A DNA stretch of 25,911 bases, from contig JAWUVP010000002.1 in the NCBI GenBank assembly GCA_034112285.1, positions 1 through 25,911 on the forward strand, given 5' to 3'. The DNA is from JAWUVP01 sp034112285. GTDB taxonomy: Bacteria > Pseudomonadota > Gammaproteobacteria > JABDGN01. Under the pieces are notes generated by a model. That model was given only the letters and a program-made list of their open reading frames with translations. It ran no database searches and was not told where the DNA came from. The position numbers were made by a program, and so were the translations under genes. The stretch's first letter is position 1. Every line of letters begins with the position of its first letter. Shown here one piece after another: positions 1-6,151 of the stretch.

Positions 1-7
1 CACTATA

Positions 8-22
8 GCAACAGTTGTGCCA
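8..22 (-). promoter_or_regulatory. Sigma-54 promoter pointing out of the left edge
   Basis: On the minus strand TGGCACAACTGTTGC has the -24 GG and -12 GC with the required 10-nt separation and a full TGGCAC box. Transcription would start at about the window edge and read leftward into sequence not shown, so another flagellar gene is expected there. Confidence 0.7.
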
Positions 23-24
23 AA

Positions 25-118
25 ATCGCTGGAGGACGACTTTGAATTTGAAATCGCTTTTAGTTTCAGGCAGTTAGGCTGCCATTTATTTTTTTAAACA
101 CATCCCTGTGTGGTTGTA
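25..118 (-). ncRNA. Candidate FliA-dependent CsrA-binding RNA, copy 1
   Basis: The predicted transcript from the sigma-28 promoter at 125-151 begins near 118. Within about 10 nt it reaches a hairpin ACACA-GGGA-TGTGT (98-111) whose loop and flanks match the CsrA SELEX consensus core ACARGGAUGU. A GGCAG/CTGCC hairpin (69-83) follows, then a conserved single-stranded-looking segment containing CCTCC. There is no start codon with a useful reading frame. I see no clear U-tract terminator, so the 3' end is a guess. It could instead be a long 5' leader of a gene left of the window. Confidence 0.45.
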
Positions 119-124
119 CTTAAT

Positions 125-151
125 TTATCGGCAGGTAAAGCCGAAACTTAA
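125..151 (-). promoter_or_regulatory. Sigma-28 (FliA) promoter, copy 1
   Basis: On the minus strand TTAAGTTT (144-151) is followed by an 11-nt spacer and GCCGATAA (125-132). The enterobacterial FliA consensus is TAAAGTTT-N11-GCCGATAA, so the -35 matches 7 of 8, the spacing is exact and the -10 matches 8 of 8. The start site should lie near 118. The fliA gene itself is in this window. Confidence 0.85.
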
Positions 152-239
152 AGGTCAATTTTTGCCGGGCGGAACGGCAATATTTGTTGTTGACTGAGGC
201 AGAATTCAACCTCAGCAGGCCTGAAAGCGATTTCATATT

Positions 240-276
240 GCTACATCCTTGTGCTAAGTCTTGTGCCTTCCTGGCA
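240..276 (-). promoter_or_regulatory. Two CsrA-type GGA hairpins between the repeat copies
   Basis: Read on the minus strand, TGCC-AGGAA-GGCA (264-276) is a 4-bp perfect stem with AGGA in the loop. GC-ACA-AGGA-TGT-A-GC (240-254) contains ACAAGGATGT, an exact match to the CsrA consensus core ACARGGAUGU. Together with the hairpins at 384-397 and 98-111 there are four such structures on one strand within 300 nt. Confidence 0.55.
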
Positions 277-278
277 TT

Positions 279-308
279 ATTATAAGCACTCTAGTAGCAA
301 CCTTTCAA
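279..308 (-). promoter_or_regulatory. Sigma-70 type promoter between the two repeat copies
   Basis: On the minus strand TTGAAA (303-308), an 18-nt spacer and TATAAT (279-284) form a strong-looking housekeeping promoter. The start would be near 272, which cuts into the first arm of the GGA hairpin at 264-276 but leaves the second GGA hairpin (240-254) intact in the transcript. Confidence 0.55.
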
Positions 309-309
309 C

Positions 310-404
310 ATCGCTGGAGGACGACATTGAAGTTGAAATCGCTTTTAGTCTTAGGTTGTTAGCCTGCTTTTTATTGTTGTTAAACACATCCCTGTGTGGT
401 TGTA
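310..404 (-). ncRNA. Candidate FliA-dependent CsrA-binding RNA, copy 2
   Basis: The predicted transcript from the sigma-28 promoter at 411-437 carries the same ACACA-GGGA-TGTGT hairpin (384-397) and the same conserved 3' motif as copy 1. Only a 12-codon frame starts at the ATG inside the hairpin, and it is not kept in copy 1. Without a terminator the RNA could continue left through two more GGA hairpins (264-276 and 240-254) and into copy 1, giving a multi-site CsrB/RsmZ-like RNA. Confidence 0.45.
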
Positions 405-410
405 CTTAGT

Positions 411-437
411 TTATCGGCAGGCGAAGGAAGAACTTAA
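411..437 (-). promoter_or_regulatory. Sigma-28 (FliA) promoter, copy 2
   Basis: On the minus strand TTAAGTTC (430-437), an 11-nt spacer and GCCGATAA (411-418) give 6 of 8, exact spacing and 8 of 8 against the FliA consensus. The spacer sequence differs from copy 1 while both boxes are kept, which argues for function. The expected start is near 404. Confidence 0.82.
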
Positions 438-576
438 ATTTTAATTTCTAATGGAAAGGGGCGGTGAAATTTGTTTGATTGGATTTAAATGTCACAGGAA
501 AAACGCAAAGCTTTTAAGCCCCGCAAGGTTCATTAAGATGAGGTGAAAACTCAAGCGTAGCCTTGTTGTTTTTATT

Positions 577-606
577 TTAAGGTTAAATAAACTTATTTAA
601 CCTTAA
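577..606. repeat. 14-bp perfect inverted repeat at the end of the REC/HD-GYP-like gene
   Basis: The arms 577-590 and 593-606 are perfectly complementary (TTAAGGTTAAATAA) with a 2-nt centre, and the right arm contains the stop codon of the gene at 603-1874. It would form a stable hairpin at the mRNA 3' end, but no U-run follows on the minus strand, so it is not a textbook intrinsic terminator. The rest of 440-576 shows nothing I can support. Confidence 0.5.
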
Positions 607-1874
607 CGAGGCAGTACATAAACCGACAGTCCACCAATTTGGTTTATTTTGTCAATGTAGGGCTGAGATAGCTCCATACCTTTATGTAGCAACACCAGGC
701 CTTTCTCCGTACGTAAATCGCGCGTTAACACCATGCCTGGGTCTAAATCAACACCGGTTAAAATCACTTCTTGTAAGGCTTCTCTTTCTTCAGGGATAGA
801 TTCAACAATTTCAGTAAAAGCTTCAACAGCTTTAACCTCATAACGTTTGCCCACATTGTTTTGGATAAAATGCAAAGCTTGGCCAGCGGTTAAGCTTTCA
901 TCTACCAGCAAACCAGCTTGCATTTCTAAGTAATCGACCACCACGCTAACAATACGCGCGCCTATTGGAATATCATCACCGGTTAGCTGTTTGGGGAAGC
1001 CTTTGCCATCGATACGCTCACGATGACTCGCCAACACATCCGCAATGCCTTTTAAAGGCTTAAACTGCATCAGTGCGGCTTCGCCATATAAAGGGTATTG
1101 TTGAAATGCCGCTAATTCTTCTGGCGTTTGTTTGTTGATGGGCTTGGTGCGCAGCGCATCGGCCAGACCAATTTTGCCTAAATTATAGAGTAAACCGCCC
1201 ACGTAAACATCGTTGATGACATTTTCTGGTAGCTTCATGGTTTCGGCAATTTTTTTGGCGTAGTCGGCAATTTGACGGCAATGGCCTTTGCCTTCGGTTT
1301 CGTGCATTTCAACTACGCTGGAAAGTACTTGAATGGTAGAGTCATTCATTTCTTTTACTGACTCTAGTGCCTCATGCAATTCTAAAGTACGTATGCGTAC
1401 CTTTTCTTCTAAACTGGCGTTGAGTTTTTTTAATTCTAAATTTTGATCGAGTACCTTGGCTTCTAATTTGAGATTTTTTTCTTTCAAGCGTTTGCTTTCT
1501 AACACTTGCTTGACCTTCATGGTCAAATCATCGTCGTTCCAAGGTTTATTGAGGTACAAATCGACTTTGCCTTCGTTAATGGCGGAAATAGCAGACTCTA
1601 GCTCGGCGTAACCTGTGAGGAGCAAACGGCGGATATTCGGCCATTTTTCGGCGGCTTGCTTAAGAAATGCGGCGCCGTCCATTTCTGGCATACGCATGTC
1701 GGAAACAATGACGTCGATTTCTTCTGCTTCAAGTATTTCTAGGCCTTTTGCGCCGCCCAGCGCAATATGCACTTCATAACCTAAAGGCACAAATACGCGG
1801 CGTAGGGATTTTAAAATGTTTTCTTCATCGTCAACCAGTAATAGACGACCTGGTTGGTCTTCAGTATCAGTCAT
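603..1874 (-). CDS. Response regulator with degenerate HD-GYP domain
   Basis: This 423-residue protein has a receiver domain (about 10-125), a coiled-coil linker (about 125-180) and an HD-GYP-like domain (about 185-365). The receiver keeps the acidic pair, phospho-acceptor D59 (SDMRMP), T87 and K110 (NKPW). HD-GYP proteins hydrolyse cyclic di-GMP using an HD dyad and a GYP motif. Here the dyad is Y230-N231 (LLYNLGKIG), the HPxxG histidine is Y260, the HHExxDGxGYP motif reads HRERIDGKGFP (284-294), and the later VxDxxDA motif is lost. It is therefore probably a catalytically dead sensor or protein-interaction module. It is the last gene of the operon with fliK and the receiver protein; the gap to the latter is 41 bp and a GGAG precedes the ATG. 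No cognate kinase is seen. Confidence 0.88.
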   Translation of the reverse strand: MTDTEDQPGRLLLVDDEENILKSLRRVFVPLGYEVHIALGGAKGLEILEAEEIDVIVSDMRMPEMDGAAFLKQAAEKWPNIRRLLLTGYAELESAISAINEGKVDLYLNKPWNDDDLTMKVKQVLESKRLKEKNLKLEAKVLDQNLELKKLNASLEEKVRIRTLELHEALESVKEMNDSTIQVLSSVVEMHETEGKGHCRQIADYAKKIAETMKLPENVINDVYVGGLLYNLGKIGLADALRTKPINKQTPEELAAFQQYPLYGEAALMQFKPLKGIADVLASHRERIDGKGFPKQLTGDDIPIGARIVSVVVDYLEMQAGLLVDESLTAGQALHFIQNNVGKRYEVKAVEAFTEIVESIPEEREALQEVILTGVDLDPGMVLTRDLRTEKGLVLLHKGMELSQPYIDKINQIGGLSVYVLPR

Positions 1875-1915
1875 GGCAAGGAGCTCCGTGCAAATTTGCT
1901 AGATTAATCTCTATA

Positions 1916-2317
1916 TTATGGTGTTATTTTGGCCTGATTAATTAACTCACAAACCCGCCCTTCTAGTTCATCGTCCATCCAGGGTTTGTCGAGGAATTCA
2001 TCAATATTGGCTTCTTTAATAGCCGATAAAGTGGAATCACTATCTGAATAACCGGTTAACAATACGCGTTTAATATCAGGCCATTTTTGGGCGGCCTCCT
2101 TTAGAAAGGCAGCACCATCCATCACCGGCATACGCATATCGGAAATAATAAGGTCGATATTATCAGCTTCACCTTCTAGAAAATCTAACCCTTCTTGCCC
2201 ATTGTTGGCTATGTGGACTTCGTAGCCCAGTGGAACAAATAAACGGCGTAAAGCTTTTAAAATACTCGGTTCATCATCAACCAGTAGCAGTGTTCCTTTA
2301 CTTTCATCATCAGACAT
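1916..2317 (-). CDS. Stand-alone CheY-like receiver protein
   Basis: The protein has 133 residues and is a single receiver domain with all phosphorylation residues: the acidic pair at about 14-15, D60 (SDMRMP), T88 (LLTGY) and K111 (DKPW). No output domain is present, so it should act by protein-protein contact, for instance on a motor, a kinase or the neighbouring HD-GYP-like protein. It is strikingly similar to the receiver of the downstream gene (shared VPLGYEVHIA, MDGAAFLK and LLTGY), indicating a local duplication. An AAGGAAGAG ribosome site precedes the ATG. It lies 43 bp after fliK and is probably co-transcribed from the fliK sigma-54 promoter. It is not the canonical chemotaxis CheY by context, since no che genes are present. 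Confidence 0.9.
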   Translation of the reverse strand: MSDDESKGTLLLVDDEPSILKALRRLFVPLGYEVHIANNGQEGLDFLEGEADNIDLIISDMRMPVMDGAAFLKEAAQKWPDIKRVLLTGYSDSDSTLSAIKEANIDEFLDKPWMDDELEGRVCELINQAKITP

Positions 2318-2360
2318 ACGCTCTTCCTTAATCTAAGCTAATGTTGTTACTATAGTTTTT

Positions 2361-3356
2361 TTAAATGTATACGTCAATCGCGCTGTCAGGTGTTTTTACT
2401 TTTACACGATGGGTGTCCATTTGTGTGTCACTATTTTGCGCGCTTGCCGATTGTGAGCTCTTACCATTTGAATTGTGTTGATTTTGTGCAGCTTGACCTA
2501 GATCTTGTTGAGACACCATCACATCACCTAATTGAATGTCGGCTTGTGCTAAGGTCGCTTTTAGCTGCTCAATATGCTCTTCAATCATTTCGCGTGCATC
2601 ATCTTGTTGCACGGTAATATTTAAATCTGCAACGCCGTTGACTATTTTCATTTTGGCGTGAATGCTACCTAAATCATGGGGTTTTAACTGAATATGCGCT
2701 TCTTGTAGGGTTTTATCACGTAAAAATTGTATTTTTTCACTAAACTCTTCTACCCAAGCCTCTTGATTGCTGACATGAGCGTTAAAACTCATGCTCACGG
2801 CTGGCCGCTGGCCGGCGTGATTTAAAATTTGGCTTTGCGCGTTACTCAAGCTGGTGGTGGGCGCAGGCGTGGTGGCCGATTCGCTGTTGCTCGCCAACAT
2901 CATACTTTCTTCTATTGGCATTTCACCCAACTGTGTCAGCATATTGTTCATAGTAAGGTTAGGCATGTTAAGCGGTAAAGTTTGTAAATCAATTTTACTG
3001 CTAGCATTGCTCAACACGTTATTTTGCGTAATGTGTTCCATCATATTTTGCCAAGTGTTGCTCACACCCATGTTTGGCATACCGGCGGCTTTTGCCTGTA
3101 ATTTACTGGCCAAATCTTGCCCTGGCACTTCTGCTGGAGCTTGCTGTATCGCTAGGTCGACTTGTTTAGGCTCAAACCTTTCAACAGAATCTTGTAACAT
3201 ATCGGCAAAATTAGCGTTTTTAGTCTTTTCCTCCTCATTCTTTTCACCGGTGTCTTTAGCCTCAACGGCTTCGCTGTCGTTCGGTGAATTTGATTTACTG
3301 GGTTTTAAAGTATCGGCTGGCGATGACTTGTTCGCGGTTATGTTTACGTCAATCAT
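2361..3356 (-). CDS. fliK: Flagellar hook-length control protein FliK
   Basis: FliK is exported by the flagellar secretion system, measures hook length and switches export specificity through FlhB. The C-terminal third has the FliK fold signature: an amphipathic AWVEEFSEKIQFLRD helix, then a QLKPHDLGSIHAKM segment (the LxPxxLG motif), then a region ending in DIQLGDVMVSQQDLG. The N-terminal half is low-complexity, rich in Ser, Asn, Gln, Ala and Met, as expected of the ruler part. I choose the ATG at 3356 (331 residues). It has AAGGA 6 nt upstream and fits the sigma-54 promoter at 3392-3406, whereas an upstream in-frame ATG at 3407 would lie before the transcript start. Unusually it is separated from fliJ/fliL and heads an operon with two receiver proteins. 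Confidence 0.9.
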   Translation of the reverse strand: MIDVNITANKSSPADTLKPSKSNSPNDSEAVEAKDTGEKNEEEKTKNANFADMLQDSVERFEPKQVDLAIQQAPAEVPGQDLASKLQAKAAGMPNMGVSNTWQNMMEHITQNNVLSNASSKIDLQTLPLNMPNLTMNNMLTQLGEMPIEESMMLASNSESATTPAPTTSLSNAQSQILNHAGQRPAVSMSFNAHVSNQEAWVEEFSEKIQFLRDKTLQEAHIQLKPHDLGSIHAKMKIVNGVADLNITVQQDDAREMIEEHIEQLKATLAQADIQLGDVMVSQQDLGQAAQNQHNSNGKSSQSASAQNSDTQMDTHRVKVKTPDSAIDVYI

Positions 3357-3391
3357 AAGGTCCTTCTCATGTGTCTGTTTCAAAACATGTT

Positions 3392-3406
3392 GCAAGAAGT
3401 GGGCCA
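3392..3406 (-). promoter_or_regulatory. Sigma-54 promoter of fliK operon
   Basis: On the minus strand TGGCCCACTTCTTGC has GG and GC at the required 10-nt separation, with one change from TGGCAC. The predicted start near 3380 gives a leader of about 24 nt to the ATG at 3356. Confidence 0.75.
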
Positions 3407-3685
3407 ACTTTTATAAATGCGCTAAAAATAATATTATTATGTGTTTAAAGCCTATATTTATAGTGGTATTTGGACGACATTAAATTTTCAGCAGGCACTA
3501 CTGATACTAATGTTTTTGTTTGCTTGGTGATGTTGTTGGGTTACTATTATTGCCGGGGTGGCAAGATTTACCGGGTGGCCAGCGAGTAATGCAGCCTATT
3601 GGGGTGAACTTAGACTTAAAGAACTTGCTCTGTTGTAGGCTATTTTGGCGTTAATTTAAGCCGACTAACCAGCACAGATCTCATC
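3407..3685. other. Divergent intergenic region fliK / flgI
   Basis: This gene-free stretch lies between the two divergent sigma-54 promoters, where an enhancer for the AAA+ activators FleQ or FleR would be expected. I see a direct repeat CCGGGGTGGC / CCGGGTGGCC around 3554-3585 but no recognisable enhancer consensus. No convincing reading frame is present. Confidence 0.4.
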
Positions 3686-3700
3686 TGGCACACAACTTGC
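3686..3700 (+). promoter_or_regulatory. Sigma-54 promoter of flgI
   Basis: TGGCACACAACTTGC is a full -24/-12 match with correct spacing. The start is predicted near 3711, giving a leader of about 38 nt. The core and flanks (TCTGGCACACAA then TTGCAT) are almost identical to the promoter upstream of the fleR-like gene. Confidence 0.88.
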
Positions 3701-3729
3701 ATTAATAACTATAGTTATCGCAACATCAA

Positions 3730-3744
3730 CCACAGGGAGAGTGG
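3730..3744 (+). promoter_or_regulatory. CsrA-type hairpin over the flgI ribosome site
   Basis: CCAC-AGGGAGA-GTGG forms a perfect 4-bp stem with the Shine-Dalgarno AGGGAGA in the loop. It contains ACAGGGA, matching the ACARGGA core of the CsrA consensus. The ATG is at 3749. Confidence 0.5.
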
Positions 3745-3748
3745 CAAT

Positions 3749-4888
3749 ATGTTACATCATTTTATGATCAGAAAAATTCTTTTAGTGCTATTACTCATTA
3801 CTAGCACCCTTGCTAGTGCCGCGCGTATTAAAGACATTACCAACGTAGCCGGCGTGCGTGAAAATCAGCTGATTGGTTATGGCTTGGTAGTCGGTTTAAA
3901 CGGTACCGGCGATCGGACGGCACAAACACCTTTTACTACCCAAAGTTTTCGGAGCATGTTAACGCAATTGGGTGTGCGGGTGCCAAGTGGTACCAGCTTC
4001 CAATTAAAAAATGTTGCCGCAGTGGCCATTAGCGCCACACTTCCCGCATTTGCCAACAATGGCCAAAAAATTGATATCACCGTTTCATCTGTTGGTAACT
4101 CTAAAAGCCTACGCGGTGGTACGTTATTAATGGCGCCGTTGCGAGGCTTGGATAACAAAGTTTATGCCATGGCCCAAGGTAATGTTATTGTTTCAGGGTT
4201 AGGCGCACAAGGTGCTGATGGTTCAAAAATCACCGTCAATATTCCCAGTACTGGCCGTATTCCTAATGGCGCGTTAATTGAGCGTACAATAAAATCTCCC
4301 TTTTTGAAAAAAGGCATTATGCAGTTCCAGCTGCACCGGGCTGATTTCACCACCGTTAAACGCGTGGCCGACGCCATTAATAAAGCCATGCGCCATCAAA
4401 TGGCCAAAGCGCTTAATGCCAGCACCGTTAGCGTGAATTTAGTCAAAGTGTTGACTAAATATGGCAAGGATGTTGATAACGCGACCATGATTGCCCTGAT
4501 TTCTAAGTTAGAAAACTTAACCGTAGAATCCGCCGAAGGCCCAGCCAAAATTGTTATTAATGCTCGCACCGGTACCGTCGTCATTAGTCAACACGTGACC
4601 GTGTCACCTGCCGCGGTAAGCCATGGTAGTTTATCGGTCATCATTACTGAAGATCCTATTATTAGCCAACCGGGGCCATTATCTAATGGTGAAACCGCAG
4701 AAGCTACCGATTCACAAATTAGCGTTGACCAAGAAAAAAGCCGCGCCTTTTTATTCGCGCCCGGCTCATCGTTAAATGATATTGTAAAAGCCGTAAACAA
4801 GGTGGGAGCCGCCCCAGGTGATTTAGTCGCCATTTTAGAATCGTTAAAAACGGCCGGCGCACTGCATGCGGAGTTAGTGGTTATTTAA
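3749..4888 (+). CDS. flgI: Flagellar P-ring protein FlgI
   Basis: FlgI forms the periplasmic P ring around the flagellar rod in the peptidoglycan layer. The 379-residue product starts with a Sec signal peptide (hydrophobic core LLVLLLITSTLASA, likely cleaved after residue 24), then the family opening RIKDITNVAGVRENQLIGYGLVVGLNGTGDR-like segment. GTLLMAPLRGLDN and the near-C-terminal ALHAELVVI end are also typical. The length is normal for the family. A second in-frame ATG at 3764 is possible, but the first is better spaced from AGGGAGA. The gene is first in a short operon with flgJ and a small Cys-rich protein, driven by sigma-54. The usual flgBCDEFGH neighbours are not in the window. Confidence 0.96.
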   Translation: MLHHFMIRKILLVLLLITSTLASAARIKDITNVAGVRENQLIGYGLVVGLNGTGDRTAQTPFTTQSFRSMLTQLGVRVPSGTSFQLKNVAAVAISATLPAFANNGQKIDITVSSVGNSKSLRGGTLLMAPLRGLDNKVYAMAQGNVIVSGLGAQGADGSKITVNIPSTGRIPNGALIERTIKSPFLKKGIMQFQLHRADFTTVKRVADAINKAMRHQMAKALNASTVSVNLVKVLTKYGKDVDNATMIALISKLENLTVESAEGPAKIVINARTGTVVISQHVTVSPAAVSHGSLSVIITEDPIISQPGPLSNGETAEATDSQISVDQEKSRAFLFAPGSSLNDIVKAVNKVGAAPGDLVAILESLKTAGALHAELVVI

Positions 4889-4894
4889 TAAAAT

Positions 4895-4913
4895 CCCTCT
4901 TCACTAAAGAGGG
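4895..4913 (+). terminator. Stem-loop between flgI and flgJ (attenuator or processing site)
   Basis: CCCTCTT-CACTA-AAGAGGG is a perfect 7-bp stem just after the flgI stop. Only a weak T-stretch follows, so partial termination or mRNA 3'-end protection is more likely than a full stop before flgJ. Confidence 0.45.
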
Positions 4914-4943
4914 AAGCTTTAAAGGCAATAGTGAGAATATTTT

Positions 4944-5813
4944 ATGGTTGATATTAACAACAATTCGGGAATGTATAGTGATTTTAATGCACTTAACGAC
5001 TTAAAAGTTGAGTCCAAAAATGCGACTGCACCTACCCTAAAAAAAGTTGCCAAACAATTTGAAGCTATTTTCATGCAAATGATCCTAAAAAATATGCGCA
5101 GCAGTAATGAGCTCATGTCGGGCGATTTGTTTAAAAGCTCACAAACCGATATGTATAACGAAATGTATGATAAACAAATGGCGATGAATATGACGTCGGG
5201 CCTGGGCGATAAAATTGCCGAGTTTTTACAAAACAATAATCATGGTCCCGTTAAAACCCTGGAACAAAGTGATCTAGGTACCCCAGCGGTTAGTGATGCC
5301 AAGGGGCTTAATCCCTTGATGCAAATGATGAAACAAGGCATTAATAAGGTAAAGGCTTTCACCAGCCAAGAAGATTTTTTAGATGCTTTAACTCCGCTGG
5401 CTAAAAAAGCGGCGAAAAATTTAGGCACCGACCACCGTTTGTTGCTTGCGCAAACAGCTTTAGAGACCAATTGGGGTAAGGATATTATTGCGCATAACAA
5501 TGGCCGCTCGAGTAATAATTTATTCGGCATTAAAAGCACCAAAGCTTGGGAAGGCGAGTCGGTTGTTACTCGCACTCACGAATACGTGGAAGGACAAAAA
5601 ACCGCACAATACTCCCCCTTTCGCAGCTACCGCAGCTTAGATGAAAGCTTTAATGATTATGTCACGCTGTTAACCAAAAGTAGTCGTTATCAAAAATTGG
5701 AACACACCAGCAGCCCTGAGGAATTTGCTAAAGAATTGCAAAGTGCGGGTTACTCCACCGATCCGAAATATGCCGATAAATTAATTAACATTATGAGCCG
5801 CTTGCCAGAATAG
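4944..5813 (+). CDS. flgJ: FlgJ, rod scaffold and peptidoglycan hydrolase
   Basis: FlgJ caps the growing rod and locally hydrolyses peptidoglycan in the periplasm. The N-terminal rod-binding domain (about 30-95: KKVAKQFEAIFMQMILKNMR, then MYDKQMA) is followed by a linker and a GH73 glucosaminidase domain (about 145-289). The catalytic glutamate is E174 in the QTALETNWGK motif, followed by NNLFGIK (192-197) and YxSFxxSxxD-like YRSLDESFNDYV. The 289-residue length fits two-domain gammaproteobacterial FlgJ. It lies 55 bp after flgI with a hairpin between them, and 8 bp before the next gene. The ribosome site is weak. Confidence 0.95.
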   Translation: MVDINNNSGMYSDFNALNDLKVESKNATAPTLKKVAKQFEAIFMQMILKNMRSSNELMSGDLFKSSQTDMYNEMYDKQMAMNMTSGLGDKIAEFLQNNNHGPVKTLEQSDLGTPAVSDAKGLNPLMQMMKQGINKVKAFTSQEDFLDALTPLAKKAAKNLGTDHRLLLAQTALETNWGKDIIAHNNGRSSNNLFGIKSTKAWEGESVVTRTHEYVEGQKTAQYSPFRSYRSLDESFNDYVTLLTKSSRYQKLEHTSSPEEFAKELQSAGYSTDPKYADKLINIMSRLPE

Positions 5814-5821
5814 GATTTAAG

Positions 5822-6109
5822 ATGCGCTATCGTTTACTCATCATTGTTGGCTTATGCCTCAGCTCACCGTTGACACTCTGCGCTTTGCAGTTGAATACGG
5901 AGCCAGACAATGCTTACGCCCACCTAGACACGCCGTGTAAAATGGGGCCAAATATTAATACCTATCACCAAGAAGGTGACACCACGATTCATACTTATGC
6001 TACTGCTAAAAAACCTGTGGGAGGTTGCTGTAATGGCAAGCCCTGTGCAGAGCAAAACTCACAAGCTAAGGTTAATATAGATGTTTGGGTGCCCTATTTT
6101 CAACGCTAA
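5822..6109 (+). CDS. Small exported Cys-rich protein, unknown function
   Basis: I do not recognise this 95-residue protein. It begins with a signal peptide-like segment (MRYRLLIIVGLCLSSPLTLC, then ALQL). The cysteine at position 20 follows L-T-L, which is not a proper lipobox, so cleavage to a soluble periplasmic protein is more likely than a lipoprotein. The mature part has C39 and a compact GGCCNGKPC cluster (C69, C70, C75), suggesting disulfides or metal binding. It starts 8 bp after flgJ with AGGA overlapping the flgJ stop, so translation is probably coupled. The context suggests a periplasmic role near the P ring or rod, but this is inference only. Confidence 0.7.
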   Translation: MRYRLLIIVGLCLSSPLTLCALQLNTEPDNAYAHLDTPCKMGPNINTYHQEGDTTIHTYATAKKPVGGCCNGKPCAEQNSQAKVNIDVWVPYFQR

Positions 6110-6151
6110 TGAGGAGTGCTTAGCAACGAAATTTCATTCTCTACGAGTATA

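Larger units (their letters stand above)
25..152 (-). repeat. Non-coding tandem element, copy 1 (left)
   Basis: This is one of two diverged copies of an element of about 130 bp; the other is at 310-438, offset by about 285 bp. Read on the minus strand, both copies have the same parts in the same order: a sigma-28 promoter, a CACAGGGATGTG hairpin, a second small hairpin, then a conserved stretch containing GCGATTTCAA and GTCGTCCTCCAGCGAT. The promoter, the first hairpin and the last motif are nearly identical between copies, while the sequence between them has drifted. Neither copy contains a plausible reading frame. This pattern suggests selection on RNA or promoter parts rather than on protein. 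Confidence 0.85.
310..438 (-). repeat. Non-coding tandem element, copy 2 (right)
   Basis: This is the second copy of the element described at 25-152. The second hairpin differs between copies but is kept: GGCAG/CTGCC around a 5-nt loop in copy 1, and AGGC/ACCT-type pairing (with one G-U) in copy 2. The stretch after the last conserved motif differs: copy 1 runs into a sigma-54 promoter, copy 2 into a TTGAAA/TATAAT promoter. Confidence 0.85.

Noticed and set aside
162..180. TTGCCG/CGGCAA hairpin as terminator of the copy 2 RNA
   Set aside because: On the minus strand it is followed by A residues, not T. On the plus strand the tail is only moderately T-rich and no plus transcript is supported.
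1..600. CRISPR array or insertion-sequence end as the source of the left-hand repeats
   Set aside because: There are only two long diverged copies, no short regular spacers, no transposase and no terminal inverted repeats; promoter and hairpin conservation explain them better.
2854..3483. 209-codon open frame on the plus strand opposite fliK
   Set aside because: It lies antisense to fliK's Ser/Ala/Asn-rich codons, has no ribosome site or family signature, and spans the fliK promoter.
3529..3591. 20-codon plus-strand frame between fliK and flgI
   Set aside because: It has no ribosome site, lies upstream of the sigma-54 start, and shows no membrane or export pattern.
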